Positions 44,101-54,147 of a stretch of DNA of 64,000 bases are shown piece after piece. The notes beneath the pieces are model-generated. The model did no database searches and was not told where the DNA came from. It was given only the letters and a program-made list of their open reading frames with translations. The first letter of the stretch is position 1. Each line of letters starts with the position of its first letter. The DNA is taken from contig OZ241337.1 in NCBI GenBank assembly GCA_965200435.1, positions 1 through 64,000 of the forward strand. Direction: 5' to 3'. Made by a program: the position numbers and the translations under genes. The stretch is from Bin75 sp965200435. Lineage in GTDB: Bacteria; Nitrospirota; Nitrospiria; Nitrospirales; UBA8639.

Positions 44101-44412
44101 ATGCCTGTTTATGAATATCAATGCAATACCTGTGGCCATAAATTTGAACGGCTCCAATCCGTCAACGCCAGACCGGAAGAGACCACCTGTCCCCAATGCA
44201 ACGCCGTCAATGCCCAGCGACTCATGTCCGCGTTCGCTTCACAAATCAAAGGCGATCATAAACCTGGATTTAACGAGATGAAGGCCTACGACATGTATAA
44301 TGAAAGGATGGATAAATTTAAAAAACTTCCGCCTATCATGGGTGGAGCCCGTGAAGTTCCCGGTCCTCCCAGAATGACCCAACCAACGGATTCAGGTTCC
44401 GGAGAAGGTTGA
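44101..44412 (+). CDS. FmdB-family zinc-ribbon protein
   Basis: A 103-residue protein with an N-terminal zinc ribbon PVYEYQCNTCGHKFERLQ and CPQC about 20 residues later, the FmdB family pattern. FmdB-like proteins were named for a regulator of formamidase; the bulk have no known function. The C-terminus is Gly/Pro-rich. It follows a consensus promoter, so it may be well expressed. Confidence 0.85.
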   Translation: MPVYEYQCNTCGHKFERLQSVNARPEETTCPQCNAVNAQRLMSAFASQIKGDHKPGFNEMKAYDMYNERMDKFKKLPPIMGGAREVPGPPRMTQPTDSGSGEG

Positions 44413-44564
44413 CGCCCACCGTTTCATACCTGCTGTCACCCGGTGATTCCCTGCGAGATCGATACACAATCAATAACATGGGAGGATCGTTCCGTACCTA
44501 TTTGTTGTGATGAAATGACACTGTTTTACTGAGCACACACGTTCCACTGAATAAGAGAGGGCGT

Positions 44565-45458
44565 ATGCGAAACATTCAGGGAAAAACCACGTTACACAAA
44601 CTCTACGTTCTGATGGGACTCTGGCCGATGACCTTGCTGCTGTTCGGCGTGCCGTCATTTGGGGCACCCGGGGAATTAACCGGCTCTGCCTTGATCGTGG
44701 GCAATGGGCCGGAACGGTACGCAATCGAGGCCTTAGCAAAAAACTTTGAAACGTTGCATCCCAAAACTTCCATGGATTTTTTCTGGCACCAAAACGCCAG
44801 ACCCGTCGAAGAAGTTCGGGGAAACGCAGCCGATATCGCCATTACGGGTCAAGCAGAACAGGATCTCCCCTCAACGACCGTAGCCTGGGACGGAATCGCC
44901 GTAGTGACAAACTTTTCCAATTCCATCGAAGACGTCACCCGGAAACAGTTGGCGAAAATTTTCTCAGGCAAAATACAATTCTGGTCGGAAGTGTACGAAG
45001 ACGGACCGGAAGCCAAAATTTCACTAATCCATCGGACCTGGAATCAAAACATTCGCCAACCCTTTGAAAAATGGCTGGGTTTTGAAAAGCACGAGAAAGT
45101 CCGGGCAAAAGTCGTCGAAAGAGAAAATGAAACCTTTAAGGCCATCAACGGGGATATTTATTCCATTTCCTATGTCTCGATGGGCCCGGCTCTGCAAGCC
45201 CGTAAAGACGGGTATGGTGTCACCCTTCTGTTCGTCGATACCATCGAACCTGAATACCAAACCGTCCTGGACGGCACCTATCCCCTTCGTCGGCCGGTGG
45301 TTTTCGTGATGAACCCCAATGCCTCTCCCGTGGCCAAAGCCTTTTTGGAGTACGTACTGTCACCTCAAGGGCAACGAGCCATAAAAACAGGTGCCAGTGG
45401 TCTTTTCCAGGACAAAACCAGTTCGGTCATTAAATATTACCCCCTCAACGGGGAGTAA
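44565..45458 (+). CDS. Phosphate-type (PstS-like) periplasmic binding protein
   Basis: A 297-residue protein with a signal peptide (hydrophobic segment about 17-35) and a PstS-like fold (ALIVGNGPERYAIEALAKNF, ADIAITGQAEQDL, IAVVTNFSNSIEDVTRKQL, AFLEYVLSPQGQRAIK). Such stand-alone proteins bind phosphate or other oxyanions, or serve as sensors, since no PstCAB genes follow. Function of this copy uncertain. It is a single-gene unit with a 150-bp gap on each side. Confidence 0.8.
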   Translation: MRNIQGKTTLHKLYVLMGLWPMTLLLFGVPSFGAPGELTGSALIVGNGPERYAIEALAKNFETLHPKTSMDFFWHQNARPVEEVRGNAADIAITGQAEQDLPSTTVAWDGIAVVTNFSNSIEDVTRKQLAKIFSGKIQFWSEVYEDGPEAKISLIHRTWNQNIRQPFEKWLGFEKHEKVRAKVVERENETFKAINGDIYSISYVSMGPALQARKDGYGVTLLFVDTIEPEYQTVLDGTYPLRRPVVFVMNPNASPVAKAFLEYVLSPQGQRAIKTGASGLFQDKTSSVIKYYPLNGE

Positions 45459-45484
45459 TGCCGATTTCCAGTCCCAGTCCACTA

Positions 45485-45515
45485 TTGACAGGAGCCTTCC
45501 TGTCCATGCTACATA
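45485..45515 (+). promoter_or_regulatory. Possible promoter of the carboxylase pair
   Basis: TTGACA (45485-45490) is followed 19 bp later by TACATA (45510-45515). It is the only good -35 box in the 167-bp gap before the carboxylase genes. The spacing is longer than the usual 17, so this is weak. Confidence 0.3.
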
Positions 45516-45625
45516 GGTCCCTCACTCACAAATTTCAATAGGCTTTCTGAGATCTGGTCTCTCAGAAACAGTGGCTGAGGACTTTTTACGTCAACTGTAG
45601 AGATTTCTCTTCTTCAGAGTACGCC

Positions 45626-47044
45626 ATGTTCAAAAAGATCCTCGTGGCAAATCGTGGTGAAATCGCAATGCGGGTTATCCGGGCCTGTCGTGAACTCAAC
45701 ATTGCGACTGCAGCAATTTACGCAGAATGCGAAGCCACGGCGATTTACGTCAAAAAGGCCAATGAAGCGTATTTAGTCGGCCCTGGTCCGGTCCAGGGAT
45801 TCCTCGATGCCCGGCAAATCGTCAACTTGGCCAAACGCATCGGGGCCGATGCGATTCATCCGGGATACGGGTTTTTGGCGGAGAATGCCCCGTTTGCCCA
45901 TTTGTGTCGAGAGGCAGGGATCACGTTTATCGGTCCCACTCCCGAGGCCTTGGAACTGTTGGGGGACAAAGTACAGGCCCGAAAACTCGCCAAACAAATT
46001 GGGATCCCCATCGTTCAGGGAACGAACGGTCGAGTCGCAAGCGTCGAAGAAGGCCTGAACTTTGCCCAATCCGTCGGCTATCCGGTGATGGTCAAAGCTA
46101 GCGCCGGTGGCGGAGGACGCGGACTTCGCGTCGTCCGTTCCGACGAAGAACTCAAAGAGGCAATGGAATCCGGAGCTCGGGAAGCGTTGGCGGCTTTCGG
46201 AAACGCCGATCTTTTTCTTGAAAAATACATCGAACGACCGCATCATATCGAGTTCCAGCTCGTTGCAGACAATGAAGGGCACATCGTGCATTTAGGCGAA
46301 CGCGATTGTTCCGTCCAGCGACGCCATCAAAAAATGATCGAAATTGCCCCGTCATTGATCCTGACCCCTCAACTGAGAAGTCAAATGGGCGATGCCGCGG
46401 TAGCCCTAGCCCGTGCGGCCAAGTTTCAAAACGCCGGCACGATCGAATTCCTGTTGGATCTGGATGGCAATTACTATTTCATGGAAATGAATCCAAGGAT
46501 TCAGGTAGAACATACGGTTACGGAACAGATTACGACTATCGATATCGTCCAGACCCAAGTTTGGATTGCTGCCGGACGGCCGTTGGTGTTCGGGCAACAT
46601 GAAGTCAATCTTCAAGGCTATGCCATTCAATGTCGAATCAACGCTGAAGACCCTCAAAACGGATTTCGTCCTTCTTCGGGCAAAATCACGGCGTACTTTT
46701 CTCCCGGCGGGATTGGTGTCCGGATCGACGGCGCCGCGTATAAGGATTATACCATTCCTCCTTATTATGATGCATTGTTGGCCAAAATGACGGTACAAGG
46801 TAGGACTTGGGATGAAACGGTTCGGCGAACCAACCGCTCACTGGAGGAATTTTTGTTGCGGGGAGTCAAAACAAACATCCCCTTTTTAAAGAACATTATG
46901 GAGGAACCCGATTTCCGGTCAGGAAAATTTGACACGTCTTACCTGGACTCTCATCCTGCCCTCTATGAATATGACTATGCCTTGGCATCTGAAGATCTTG
47001 TGGTAACGCTCTCTGCTGCCATTGCGGCATATGAAGGGCTGTAA
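45626..47044 (+). CDS. Biotin carboxylase subunit (AccC/PycA type)
   Basis: A 472-residue ATP-grasp enzyme. It opens KKILVANRGEIAMRVIRAC, has the ATP glycine loop KASAGGGGRGLRVV and the catalytic region EMNPRIQVEHTVTE. It carboxylates biotin with bicarbonate and ATP. The gene immediately before a PycB-type carboxyltransferase/biotin carrier gene indicates a two-subunit pyruvate carboxylase, though a shared role with acetyl-CoA carboxylase cannot be excluded. No biotin carrier domain in this subunit. Confidence 0.9.
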   Translation: MFKKILVANRGEIAMRVIRACRELNIATAAIYAECEATAIYVKKANEAYLVGPGPVQGFLDARQIVNLAKRIGADAIHPGYGFLAENAPFAHLCREAGITFIGPTPEALELLGDKVQARKLAKQIGIPIVQGTNGRVASVEEGLNFAQSVGYPVMVKASAGGGGRGLRVVRSDEELKEAMESGAREALAAFGNADLFLEKYIERPHHIEFQLVADNEGHIVHLGERDCSVQRRHQKMIEIAPSLILTPQLRSQMGDAAVALARAAKFQNAGTIEFLLDLDGNYYFMEMNPRIQVEHTVTEQITTIDIVQTQVWIAAGRPLVFGQHEVNLQGYAIQCRINAEDPQNGFRPSSGKITAYFSPGGIGVRIDGAAYKDYTIPPYYDALLAKMTVQGRTWDETVRRTNRSLEEFLLRGVKTNIPFLKNIMEEPDFRSGKFDTSYLDSHPALYEYDYALASEDLVVTLSAAIAAYEGL

Positions 47045-47085
47045 CGCCTCAGCAGCAAAGAGTCGCTTTAACGCAAAGGCCCCTT

Positions 47086-49032
47086 ATGGCAAAGAAACCA
47101 ACGTTCTGGGACAAATTCAAAAGACGCACCGGCGTATCGTCTCGAAAGCGACGGAAAGCCAAACGTTCGGAGACGTTTGATCTGGAAGCCTCACCGGGAC
47201 GAAAACTACACCTGACGGACGTGTGCTTGCGAGATGGGCATCAATCGTTACTGGCGACGCGCATGCGCACGGAAGACCTGATCCCGACGGCAGAACGGCT
47301 GGACGCCATCGGGTTCTGGTCTTTGGAAGTGTGGGGGGGGGCCACGTTCGACGCTTGCCTGCGATTTTTGAAAGAAGATCCATGGGAACGGTTACGTGCC
47401 TTCCGCCAGGCAGCCCCTAACACCAGGTTACAAATGCTACTACGCGGACAAAACCTGGTGGGGTATCGGCATTATGCCGACGACGTCCTGGAAAAATTCA
47501 TCGTCAAGTCCGCGGAACACGGCATTGACGTTTTTCGCATTTTTGACGCCCTGAATGACATTCGAAATATGCAACCCGCCATCAAAGTGGTCAGGCAGTG
47601 CAACAAACACGTGGAAGCCACGATTTGCTATACGGTCAGCCCTGTACACAGCCTGCACCACTTCATAGAACAAGCCAAACGCCTCGAAGATCTTGGGACA
47701 GATAGCATCTGCATCAAGGATATGGCCGGACTTTTACCGCCTTTCGAGGCCTACGCACTCATCAAACGGTTGAAAGACGCGGTTCGGATTCCTATCCACC
47801 TTCATACGCACTATACGTCGGGCATGGCTTCAATGTCGTCACTCATGGCCATCCTCGGCGGTCTCGACATTTTGGATACGGCTCTTTCTCCGCTGGCGGG
47901 CGGCACGTCGCATCCCCCCACAGAGACCTTTATCGCGGCGCTGAAAAAGACCCCCTATGACACAGGATTGGATTTGTCCCTGCTCCCACCCATAACGGAA
48001 CATCTGCGAGCGGCAAGAAAAAAATATCACCAATTTGAAAGTGATTATACGGGCGTCGATACGGACGTCCTGTTATCACAAGTCCCGGGCGGCATGATTT
48101 CGAATCTGGCATCCCAATTGGCGGAACAGGATGCCATAGAAAAAATGAAAGAAGTATTGGAGGAAATTCCACGGGTCCGGAAAGACATGGGCTATCCTCC
48201 ATTGGTCACCCCTACCAGTCAAATCGTCGGCACTCAAGCCACGCTGAACGTGATAACCGGAGAGCGGTATAAAGTCATCACCAACGAGGCCAAAAATTAC
48301 TTTTTGGGCCTCTACGGCAAACCGCCCGGGTCGGTGGATTCGACCATAAAAGAAAAGGCTATCGCCAACGACACGCCTATCTCAAACAGGCCTGCCGATA
48401 ACCTTGCCCCTGAATTGGAAGAAGCCGCCAAAGAATTGAGCGCGCACGACGTTTCCGAGGAAGACGTCTTGTCATATACCTTGTTCCCGTCCGTGGCGTT
48501 ACAATTTCTCCACGAACGTGCAAGTGGGGAGTTGCGGCCCGAACCTCTTGCACCACTGCCAGAAGGAGGCGGTGGCAGCAGACAACAAGGATTGCACCTT
48601 GCACCCATGGAATTTAATATCACCCTTCACGGCGAATCGTATCACGTGCGAATTTCAGGCTCCGGGCGGACCGTCGATGGGAAAAAACCCTACTATATCA
48701 AGGTCGATGACAAACTCGAGGAAATTTACCTCGAACCGCTGCAAGAAGTGTTGGCCAGTGGACCGGATGCGCCCGTCTCAACCGACATCGCCCAAGGAGA
48801 GCGCCCTAAACCCAGCGGACCGGGAGACGTCACAACACCCATGCCGGGTCGTGTCGTCAAAGTTCTTGTCACGGAGGGCAGCCCCGTCGCGGTCAATGAG
48901 CCGGTGCTCATCATTGAAGCGATGAAAATGGAAAACCAAGTTGCCGCACCGATTGAAGGTACGGTGAAGGCCATATACGTCGGTGAAGGCGATTTCGTAA
49001 ATTGCGATGAAACCCTGATCCGGCTCGAATAA
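47086..49032 (+). CDS. Carboxyltransferase-biotin carrier subunit (PycB / oxaloacetate decarboxylase alpha type)
   Basis: A 648-residue protein. The first 350 residues form the carboxyltransferase TIM barrel (LTDVCLRDGHQSLLATRMRT, QMLLRGQNLVGYRHYADD), and the end carries the biotinyl site EAMKMENQV. It transfers CO2 from biotin to pyruvate to make oxaloacetate, an anaplerotic step for the TCA or reductive TCA cycle. The N-terminus has an extra basic segment of about 40 residues. It starts 41 bp after the biotin carboxylase gene. The alternative, sodium-pumping oxaloacetate decarboxylase, would need beta and gamma subunits, which are absent. Confidence 0.9.
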   Translation: MAKKPTFWDKFKRRTGVSSRKRRKAKRSETFDLEASPGRKLHLTDVCLRDGHQSLLATRMRTEDLIPTAERLDAIGFWSLEVWGGATFDACLRFLKEDPWERLRAFRQAAPNTRLQMLLRGQNLVGYRHYADDVLEKFIVKSAEHGIDVFRIFDALNDIRNMQPAIKVVRQCNKHVEATICYTVSPVHSLHHFIEQAKRLEDLGTDSICIKDMAGLLPPFEAYALIKRLKDAVRIPIHLHTHYTSGMASMSSLMAILGGLDILDTALSPLAGGTSHPPTETFIAALKKTPYDTGLDLSLLPPITEHLRAARKKYHQFESDYTGVDTDVLLSQVPGGMISNLASQLAEQDAIEKMKEVLEEIPRVRKDMGYPPLVTPTSQIVGTQATLNVITGERYKVITNEAKNYFLGLYGKPPGSVDSTIKEKAIANDTPISNRPADNLAPELEEAAKELSAHDVSEEDVLSYTLFPSVALQFLHERASGELRPEPLAPLPEGGGGSRQQGLHLAPMEFNITLHGESYHVRISGSGRTVDGKKPYYIKVDDKLEEIYLEPLQEVLASGPDAPVSTDIAQGERPKPSGPGDVTTPMPGRVVKVLVTEGSPVAVNEPVLIIEAMKMENQVAAPIEGTVKAIYVGEGDFVNCDETLIRLE

Positions 49033-49102
49033 GTAAGGACTTACGATCGTTGGTCCTGACGAGCAAGACGGCTCAACGCAGCCGCCGTGTTGTTCCATTG
49101 TC

Positions 49103-49999
49103 GTGACACCTCACGCCTCTTCTTTGTTCGACACCCCTTCCCACGTTGCCCTTCTCCATCGATACGCCGTTCATACCACGACCGCAAACGGACATCGCCT
49201 TGCCTATCTGGACCATGGGAAGGGTCAGTCCGTCATCTTGATTCACGGGCTGGGAGGCTCTATGTGGCATTGGGAACACCAACAGGTCGCGCTCTCCCGA
49301 TCGTGCCGGGTCATTACGCCTGATCTGTTAGGGGCGGGACTCTCCGAGAAACCGAACCTCGCGTATTCTCCGGCCTTTCTTCTCGCTACCTTTCGCACGT
49401 TCATGGATACCCTCCGCATTGAAAAAGCCACGTTGATCGGCAGTTCCCTGGGGGCCGGTCTCGCAATCGGCATGAGCCTGGAACATCCGGATCGCGTCAC
49501 CGGACTCGTGCTGATCGGAGGCTTTCCCGCCAACATTCTCGGCACCATCAAATCTCCAAGAGCCAGACAGTTCATCAAACACCGGCCGGCACTCTGGTTG
49601 TCCAAATTGGGAAGTCGAATAACCGGCCGGTGGTCCATTCAACTGATTCTGAAAGAAATTATTCACGATGAGGCCCTGATTTCCCCGATGGTCGTGGAAC
49701 GGGCTCACCGGCTCCGCGCTCAGCCTGGATTCTTCCAGGCCATGTATTCACAACTGGATCAGATCCCGGAATGGGAAACGACGTTTGCCCCACGATTAAC
49801 AGACATTTCCCACTCGACGCTCATTATTTGGGGCGCCCATGACAAGATCTTCCCTCCTTCGGCAGGACAAACCCTGCACACGCTCATTCCTGGAAGTTCG
49901 TTCCTGGTTGCGCCGAATTCCGGACATCTCCCCCACTGGGAAACCCCCGACTTCGTCAACCCTACCCTCCTGAAGTTCATGACTGACAATTCGATCTAG
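49103..49999 (+). CDS. Alpha/beta hydrolase
   Basis: A 298-residue alpha/beta-fold hydrolase. Oxyanion region HGLGGSMWHWEHQ, nucleophile elbow GSSLGAGLAIG, acid in WGAHDKIF and catalytic His in NSGHLPHWE. It resembles 2-hydroxymuconate semialdehyde hydrolase-like or haloperoxidase-like esterases; the substrate is unknown. GTG start at 49103; a later Met is possible. Confidence 0.85.
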   Translation: MTPHASSLFDTPSHVALLHRYAVHTTTANGHRLAYLDHGKGQSVILIHGLGGSMWHWEHQQVALSRSCRVITPDLLGAGLSEKPNLAYSPAFLLATFRTFMDTLRIEKATLIGSSLGAGLAIGMSLEHPDRVTGLVLIGGFPANILGTIKSPRARQFIKHRPALWLSKLGSRITGRWSIQLILKEIIHDEALISPMVVERAHRLRAQPGFFQAMYSQLDQIPEWETTFAPRLTDISHSTLIIWGAHDKIFPPSAGQTLHTLIPGSSFLVAPNSGHLPHWETPDFVNPTLLKFMTDNSI

Positions 50000-50084
50000 C
50001 CCGTCATGATGAAATTGCCGGCTCTCTTCAGCAGGCAGGGATTCCTTATGTCGGCGATCAAGAATTTCCTGGGTGTTCCATTTC

Positions 50085-50113
50085 TTGACAGATCTGCAAT
50101 CCTGCCGTATAAA
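50085..50113 (+). promoter_or_regulatory. Consensus sigma-70-type promoter
   Basis: TTGACA (50085-50090), exactly 17 bp, and TATAAA (50108-50113): near-perfect match. It lies 155 bp upstream of the TenA-family gene, so the transcript would have a long leader holding a possible 25-codon open frame (50175-50252). Confidence 0.7.
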
Positions 50114-50267
50114 ACTTTCAGTCAACATCCCGTGATTCTCCGGTCAATTACACCATAGAATGGGAGTCTTACTCATGGGAAATTTCATGCCTCTCATTCG
50201 CGTCCGCCTCATTATGGAGGCTGCCGTTGCTGCCGCACGAGCCTTACTCTAACGCGCCGGAGACAGT

Positions 50268-50936
50268 GTGAGTTTCACCAAACGTCTCCAGCAATTAGCT
50301 AAGCCGATTTGGGATGCGCAATTCAAGCATCCTTTCGTGGTGGCTCTGGGGAAAGGCACGCTTCCCAAACGCAAATTCCGGTATTACATCCTGCAGGATG
50401 CCCGGTACCTCGAAGAACTGGCCAGGATATTTGCTTTGGGCGCCCAACGAGCCCAAGACCCTGATACGGCTCTTCGTTTTGCCAAGCTCGTGGAAGAAAC
50501 CATCATCGTCGAACGCGGATTGCACGAAACCTATGGCAAACAATGGAAGCTGACCGCAACCGACATGCGAAGCACACCGCTCGCCCCGACAAATTACGCC
50601 TACTGCCGTCACATGCGAAGCATCGCCCAAACCGGCACACTAGCCGAACTCACGGTCGTGGCCCTTCCCTGCGCATGGATCTATTGTGTCGCAGGCCAAC
50701 ATCTCTTGCGAAAAGGCCCGCCATCTCCCAAACATCCCTATCGGGATTGGTTATTATTATACGGATCTCCGGAATTTGCCGAGGGCACCCGATGGATGCG
50801 CGCCCTGGTCGACAAAGAAGCTAAACGGGCCGGCAAGGCTGAACAGGAGCGGATGCGTGAAGCGTTTCTGACCAGCTCGCGCTATGAATGGATGTTTTGG
50901 GACATGGCTTGGCGTGAAGAACAATGGCCGGTTTAA
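50268..50936 (+). CDS. TenA-family (thiaminase II/PqqC-like) protein
   Basis: A 222-residue helical protein. FVVALGKGTLPKRKFRYYILQD is the TenA start, and the active-site Cys lies in VALPCAWIYCVAGQHL. TenA enzymes hydrolyse aminopyrimidine degradation products of thiamin for salvage; other members are haem-oxygenase-like or of unknown function. It starts with GTG 50268. Its upstream leader is long and follows a consensus promoter. Confidence 0.85.
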   Translation: MSFTKRLQQLAKPIWDAQFKHPFVVALGKGTLPKRKFRYYILQDARYLEELARIFALGAQRAQDPDTALRFAKLVEETIIVERGLHETYGKQWKLTATDMRSTPLAPTNYAYCRHMRSIAQTGTLAELTVVALPCAWIYCVAGQHLLRKGPPSPKHPYRDWLLLYGSPEFAEGTRWMRALVDKEAKRAGKAEQERMREAFLTSSRYEWMFWDMAWREEQWPV

Positions 50937-51259
50937 CGATCAACCTAAACGAAAACTATTGCAGACAGCTCCATCCTGGTTTCCCGAAGCGTTGCTCGAA
51001 TCGCTCTACGTTCTCCAGAATGAATGCCGGCCTGACATTCAGGTCTATGTTCCGTCACTCGTTGACAAGATGCGTTACTGGGCTTCGGCCTTGGGTCCCA
51101 AGGCCTGATGCGGGCGGACATCCTTGTCAGCGAGCAAAGCTTGCTCCAAGGCAACCTGCAAGTCCGCAAGGGCGACCCCGTGGCCCCGCGCGCAAGGTCG
51201 CGGCATGAGTGAACATTAACAATTCGGAGCAGCGCGACCATTCATGCAAGATCCGCTCC
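50937..51259. other. Gap without a supported gene
   Basis: The stretch between the TenA and beta-helix genes holds open frames on both strands (for example one ending at 51108), but codon patterns and lack of recognisable motifs argue against a real gene. I see no repeat family member, tRNA or clear terminator here. Confidence 0.4.
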
Positions 51260-52300
51260 CTACTCGCGCACGGGGCCAAAGGCGCCCAGGTAAGGGAACT
51301 CGCCGACGTGCAGCAGTGGAGAATCGGCCTGTAATCGGTAATCCCCTGCATGTGGTGCAACAAATTTGGGGGCAAGATAAACGTCCGAAAAAGCATGGGG
51401 CGTTGAGGAACCAGCCCCGGCTTGACCTTCGAACTGATAATTGACCTCGACATCATGCAATCCATTGTGCGCGATGGTCACGGCATTTTTGGCTGACCAG
51501 GCGATGCCGACTTGGGCTTTATCAATAATATTGCCTGCGACCCTGCCCGTTGCATCACCCTGAAATTTGACGCCGCCCCGGTTCTTCACCAGGGTGTTCC
51601 GAATCAACGAGACTTTGCCTTGATCCGCCACCAGGACGCCTTCAAACAAGCTTCGCGTAATGACGTTCCGTTCCAGATGCACAACCGACGTTCCGCCGAC
51701 CGACACGCCATGGTCATTGTCGTGAATCAGATTGTCGAGCAACGTTGCCTGAGAATCCGCAAACGCAATGCCCGTGGTTTCACTGCCGCCGACAATGCAC
51801 TGCTCAATGTGGACATTTTGAACCTGTTGACCGAAGACAAAGCCATCGACTTTGAGATGCTTGAGGGTCACGCCTGCTCCGTTGAAAATACCCACGCCCA
51901 ACCCGCCGTGTTGTTGAACGGTCAAGCCGCTAATTTCCACGTTTGTGGCTCCATAAGGCCATTTTCCAATATGCAACGTGCCGACCCGCTTCAGTCCCGC
52001 GATCAAGACTTGTTCCCGGCCTTCTCCGATGACCTTGAGTCCTTCTTTACTGTGTACCGTGACGTCCTCGGCATAACGCCCTGCCTTGATAAAGACGGTA
52101 TCTCCAGCCTGCGCCTGATCGATTGCCTCTTGAATGGACGTGAAATGCCCGGTCCCGTCCGGAGCCACGACCCAGGTTGATCCTGTGCCGGAAGTTCGTT
52201 CGCGAGTGCTGCCTGGCTCTTGAGCAAGCAACGCGCCGGCATTCGACAACACAAACAACACACCAATGGCGAAAACGGAGCGAATCACCAATCTGAACAT
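51260..52300 (-). CDS. Secreted right-handed beta-helix (pectin-lyase-like) protein
   Basis: A 346-residue protein from ATG 52300 (MFRLVIRSVFAIGVLFVLSN), with a signal peptide ending near LLAQ. The body is built of parallel beta-helix coils (VVAPDGTGHFTSIQEAIDQA, then NVEISGLTVQQHGGLGVGI, LLDNLIHDNDHGVSV, SLIRNTLVKNRGGV). Such proteins act as carbohydrate-active or surface adhesive proteins; NosD-like folding is another possibility. Catalytic residues are not recognised. Upstream frame extension lacks homology. Confidence 0.8.
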   Translation of the reverse strand: MFRLVIRSVFAIGVLFVLSNAGALLAQEPGSTRERTSGTGSTWVVAPDGTGHFTSIQEAIDQAQAGDTVFIKAGRYAEDVTVHSKEGLKVIGEGREQVLIAGLKRVGTLHIGKWPYGATNVEISGLTVQQHGGLGVGIFNGAGVTLKHLKVDGFVFGQQVQNVHIEQCIVGGSETTGIAFADSQATLLDNLIHDNDHGVSVGGTSVVHLERNVITRSLFEGVLVADQGKVSLIRNTLVKNRGGVKFQGDATGRVAGNIIDKAQVGIAWSAKNAVTIAHNGLHDVEVNYQFEGQAGAGSSTPHAFSDVYLAPKFVAPHAGDYRLQADSPLLHVGEFPYLGAFGPVRE

Positions 52301-52550
52301 CAGGGTCGAGTCCTTTTTGTTGTGTCCACCGTGTTTCCCGTATCTGAAAGAAGCCAAACCGTATAAGCGGACACAGAGGGGACATACAGGAAGCATCTTT
52401 TCCAGGTCAAGCCAGCAACCTTTGGACATAATTGAGTTCAAGTGCGATCAATTCCTGATTCTGCAAACACATGCTAACATCCAGGAAAGCCAATCTTTTG
52501 TCTCATGCGACTTTCGGAGACTGGAAAAATTTTCTATACTGGAGAATCTC

Positions 52551-53195
52551 ATGATCTTGGTAGGGATAACAGGGGGGCTCGCTTCCGGAAAAACAACGGT
52601 AGCAGGCCTGTTTCAGGAATGCGGCGCATTCGTCATTCAGGCCGACCAGTTAGCCCGAACCGTAGTCGCACCGGGCAAACCGGCCCGGAAAGGAATTGTC
52701 AAAACATTCGGGTCCCACATTCTGCAAGCCGATCGCACCCTGGACCGTGGAGCCCTGGCTAAACTGGTCTTTCAGGATCCCCAAAAACTGTCGGCATTGA
52801 ATCGCATCGTGCATCCTCGCGTGGCACGCGAACAAGTCAGGCAAACAAACGCCATTGCCAGGCGACATCCGAATGCCGTGATTATGTATGACGCGGCACT
52901 CCTGATTGAAGCACAGGCTCATGAACGAATGGACCGTGTCATTGTCGTCACCGCCAACCGGCCCATCCAATTGCAACGGGCCCGGGTGCGGGACGGTATG
53001 ACCAGAAAGGACGCATTGGGACGAATTCGCGGGCAACTGCCCTTGCACACCAAACGTCGACTTGCGGATTATGTTCTGGATGGCACGTTGCCAATAACCC
53101 GGCTTCGATCTCAGGTGCGACAACTGTATCAGAAATTCCTTCAAGAAGCCGGAGTGTTGCACCGGACACGCCCAAACAGACCGCGGCACTCCTGA
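52551..53195 (+). CDS. coaE: Dephospho-CoA kinase
   Basis: A 214-residue P-loop kinase with Walker A GLASGKTTVAG and the CoaE motif VIQADQLARTVV. It phosphorylates dephospho-CoA in the last step of CoA synthesis. The ATG at 52551 is preceded by GGAGAATCTC. It leads the short run coaE, trxB, thiI on the plus strand. Confidence 0.93.
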   Translation: MILVGITGGLASGKTTVAGLFQECGAFVIQADQLARTVVAPGKPARKGIVKTFGSHILQADRTLDRGALAKLVFQDPQKLSALNRIVHPRVAREQVRQTNAIARRHPNAVIMYDAALLIEAQAHERMDRVIVVTANRPIQLQRARVRDGMTRKDALGRIRGQLPLHTKRRLADYVLDGTLPITRLRSQVRQLYQKFLQEAGVLHRTRPNRPRHS

Positions 53196-53229
53196 CCCTG
53201 TTCACTTTTCTGACAAAGGATCAAAGCTT

Positions 53230-54147
53230 ATGCACAACGTTGTCATTGTCGGATCGGGCCCTGCCGGACTTACAGCCGCCATCTACACGGCCAGGGCCAA
53301 TCTTTCGCCACTCATGATTGAAGGCTCACAAGCCGGAGGCCAACTCACGTTAACGACCGACGTTGAAAATTTTCCCGGCTTTCCCCAGGGCATTATGGGA
53401 CCACAATTGATTCAGGATATGCGCGCCCAGGCCGGACGATTCGGCACGGTCTTTCAAACGGCCGATGTGACCAGGGTCGATCTCAGTCGCCGCCCCTTTG
53501 CCATGACAATCAATGATGAAGAAACCATTCAGGCCCGGTCGCTCATTATTTCCACCGGCGCTTCGGCAAACCTCCTGGGCCTGGACTCGGAAAATCGACT
53601 TCTCGGACATGGGGTTTCCACGTGTGCCACCTGTGATGGATTTTTCTTTCGGGGTCAGCCTATTGCCGTCATCGGAGGCGGCGACAGTGCCATGGAGGAA
53701 GCCACATTTTTGACGAAATTCGCCACCCACGTGACCATCGTGCATCGCCGGGACAAACTTCGAGCATCCAAGATCATGCAGGACAAGGCCATGAACAATG
53801 AAAAGATTTCGTTCCGCTGGAATTCGGTGGTGGAAGAAGTACTGGGCGACGACGTGGTGACCGGTCTTCGCCTCCGGGATACCGTCTCCGGTGACATCGG
53901 CACTCTGGATTGTAAGGGCGTGTTCGTGGCCATCGGCCATACGCCGAATACGCACGTCTTCAGGGGACAAATCGAGACGGATGCCAACGGCTACATTCGA
54001 ATCACCCATGGGACGGCAACCAGCGTGCCCGGGGTGTTCGCTGCCGGGGACGTCCAGGACCCGCACTATCGACAGGCGATTACAGCCGCTGGCACCGGCT
54101 GCATGGCCGCGATGGACGCCGAACGGTTCTTGGAGGCTGAAGGGTAA
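53230..54147 (+). CDS. trxB: Thioredoxin reductase
   Basis: A 305-residue low-molecular-weight flavoprotein. FAD loop GSGPAGLTAAIYTARA, redox-active CATC (Cys132 and Cys135) and the NADPH loop GGGDSAMEEA. It reduces thioredoxin with NADPH in the cytoplasm. Its stop overlaps the thiI start by 1 bp (TAATG). Length and motif order are standard. Confidence 0.95.
   Translation: MHNVVIVGSGPAGLTAAIYTARANLSPLMIEGSQAGGQLTLTTDVENFPGFPQGIMGPQLIQDMRAQAGRFGTVFQTADVTRVDLSRRPFAMTINDEETIQARSLIISTGASANLLGLDSENRLLGHGVSTCATCDGFFFRGQPIAVIGGGDSAMEEATFLTKFATHVTIVHRRDKLRASKIMQDKAMNNEKISFRWNSVVEEVLGDDVVTGLRLRDTVSGDIGTLDCKGVFVAIGHTPNTHVFRGQIETDANGYIRITHGTATSVPGVFAAGDVQDPHYRQAITAAGTGCMAAMDAERFLEAEG

Noticed and set aside
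50884..51259. Possible small genes after the TenA-family gene
   Set aside because: Frames on both strands are open but show no motif and no good ribosome-binding site. I call this stretch empty.
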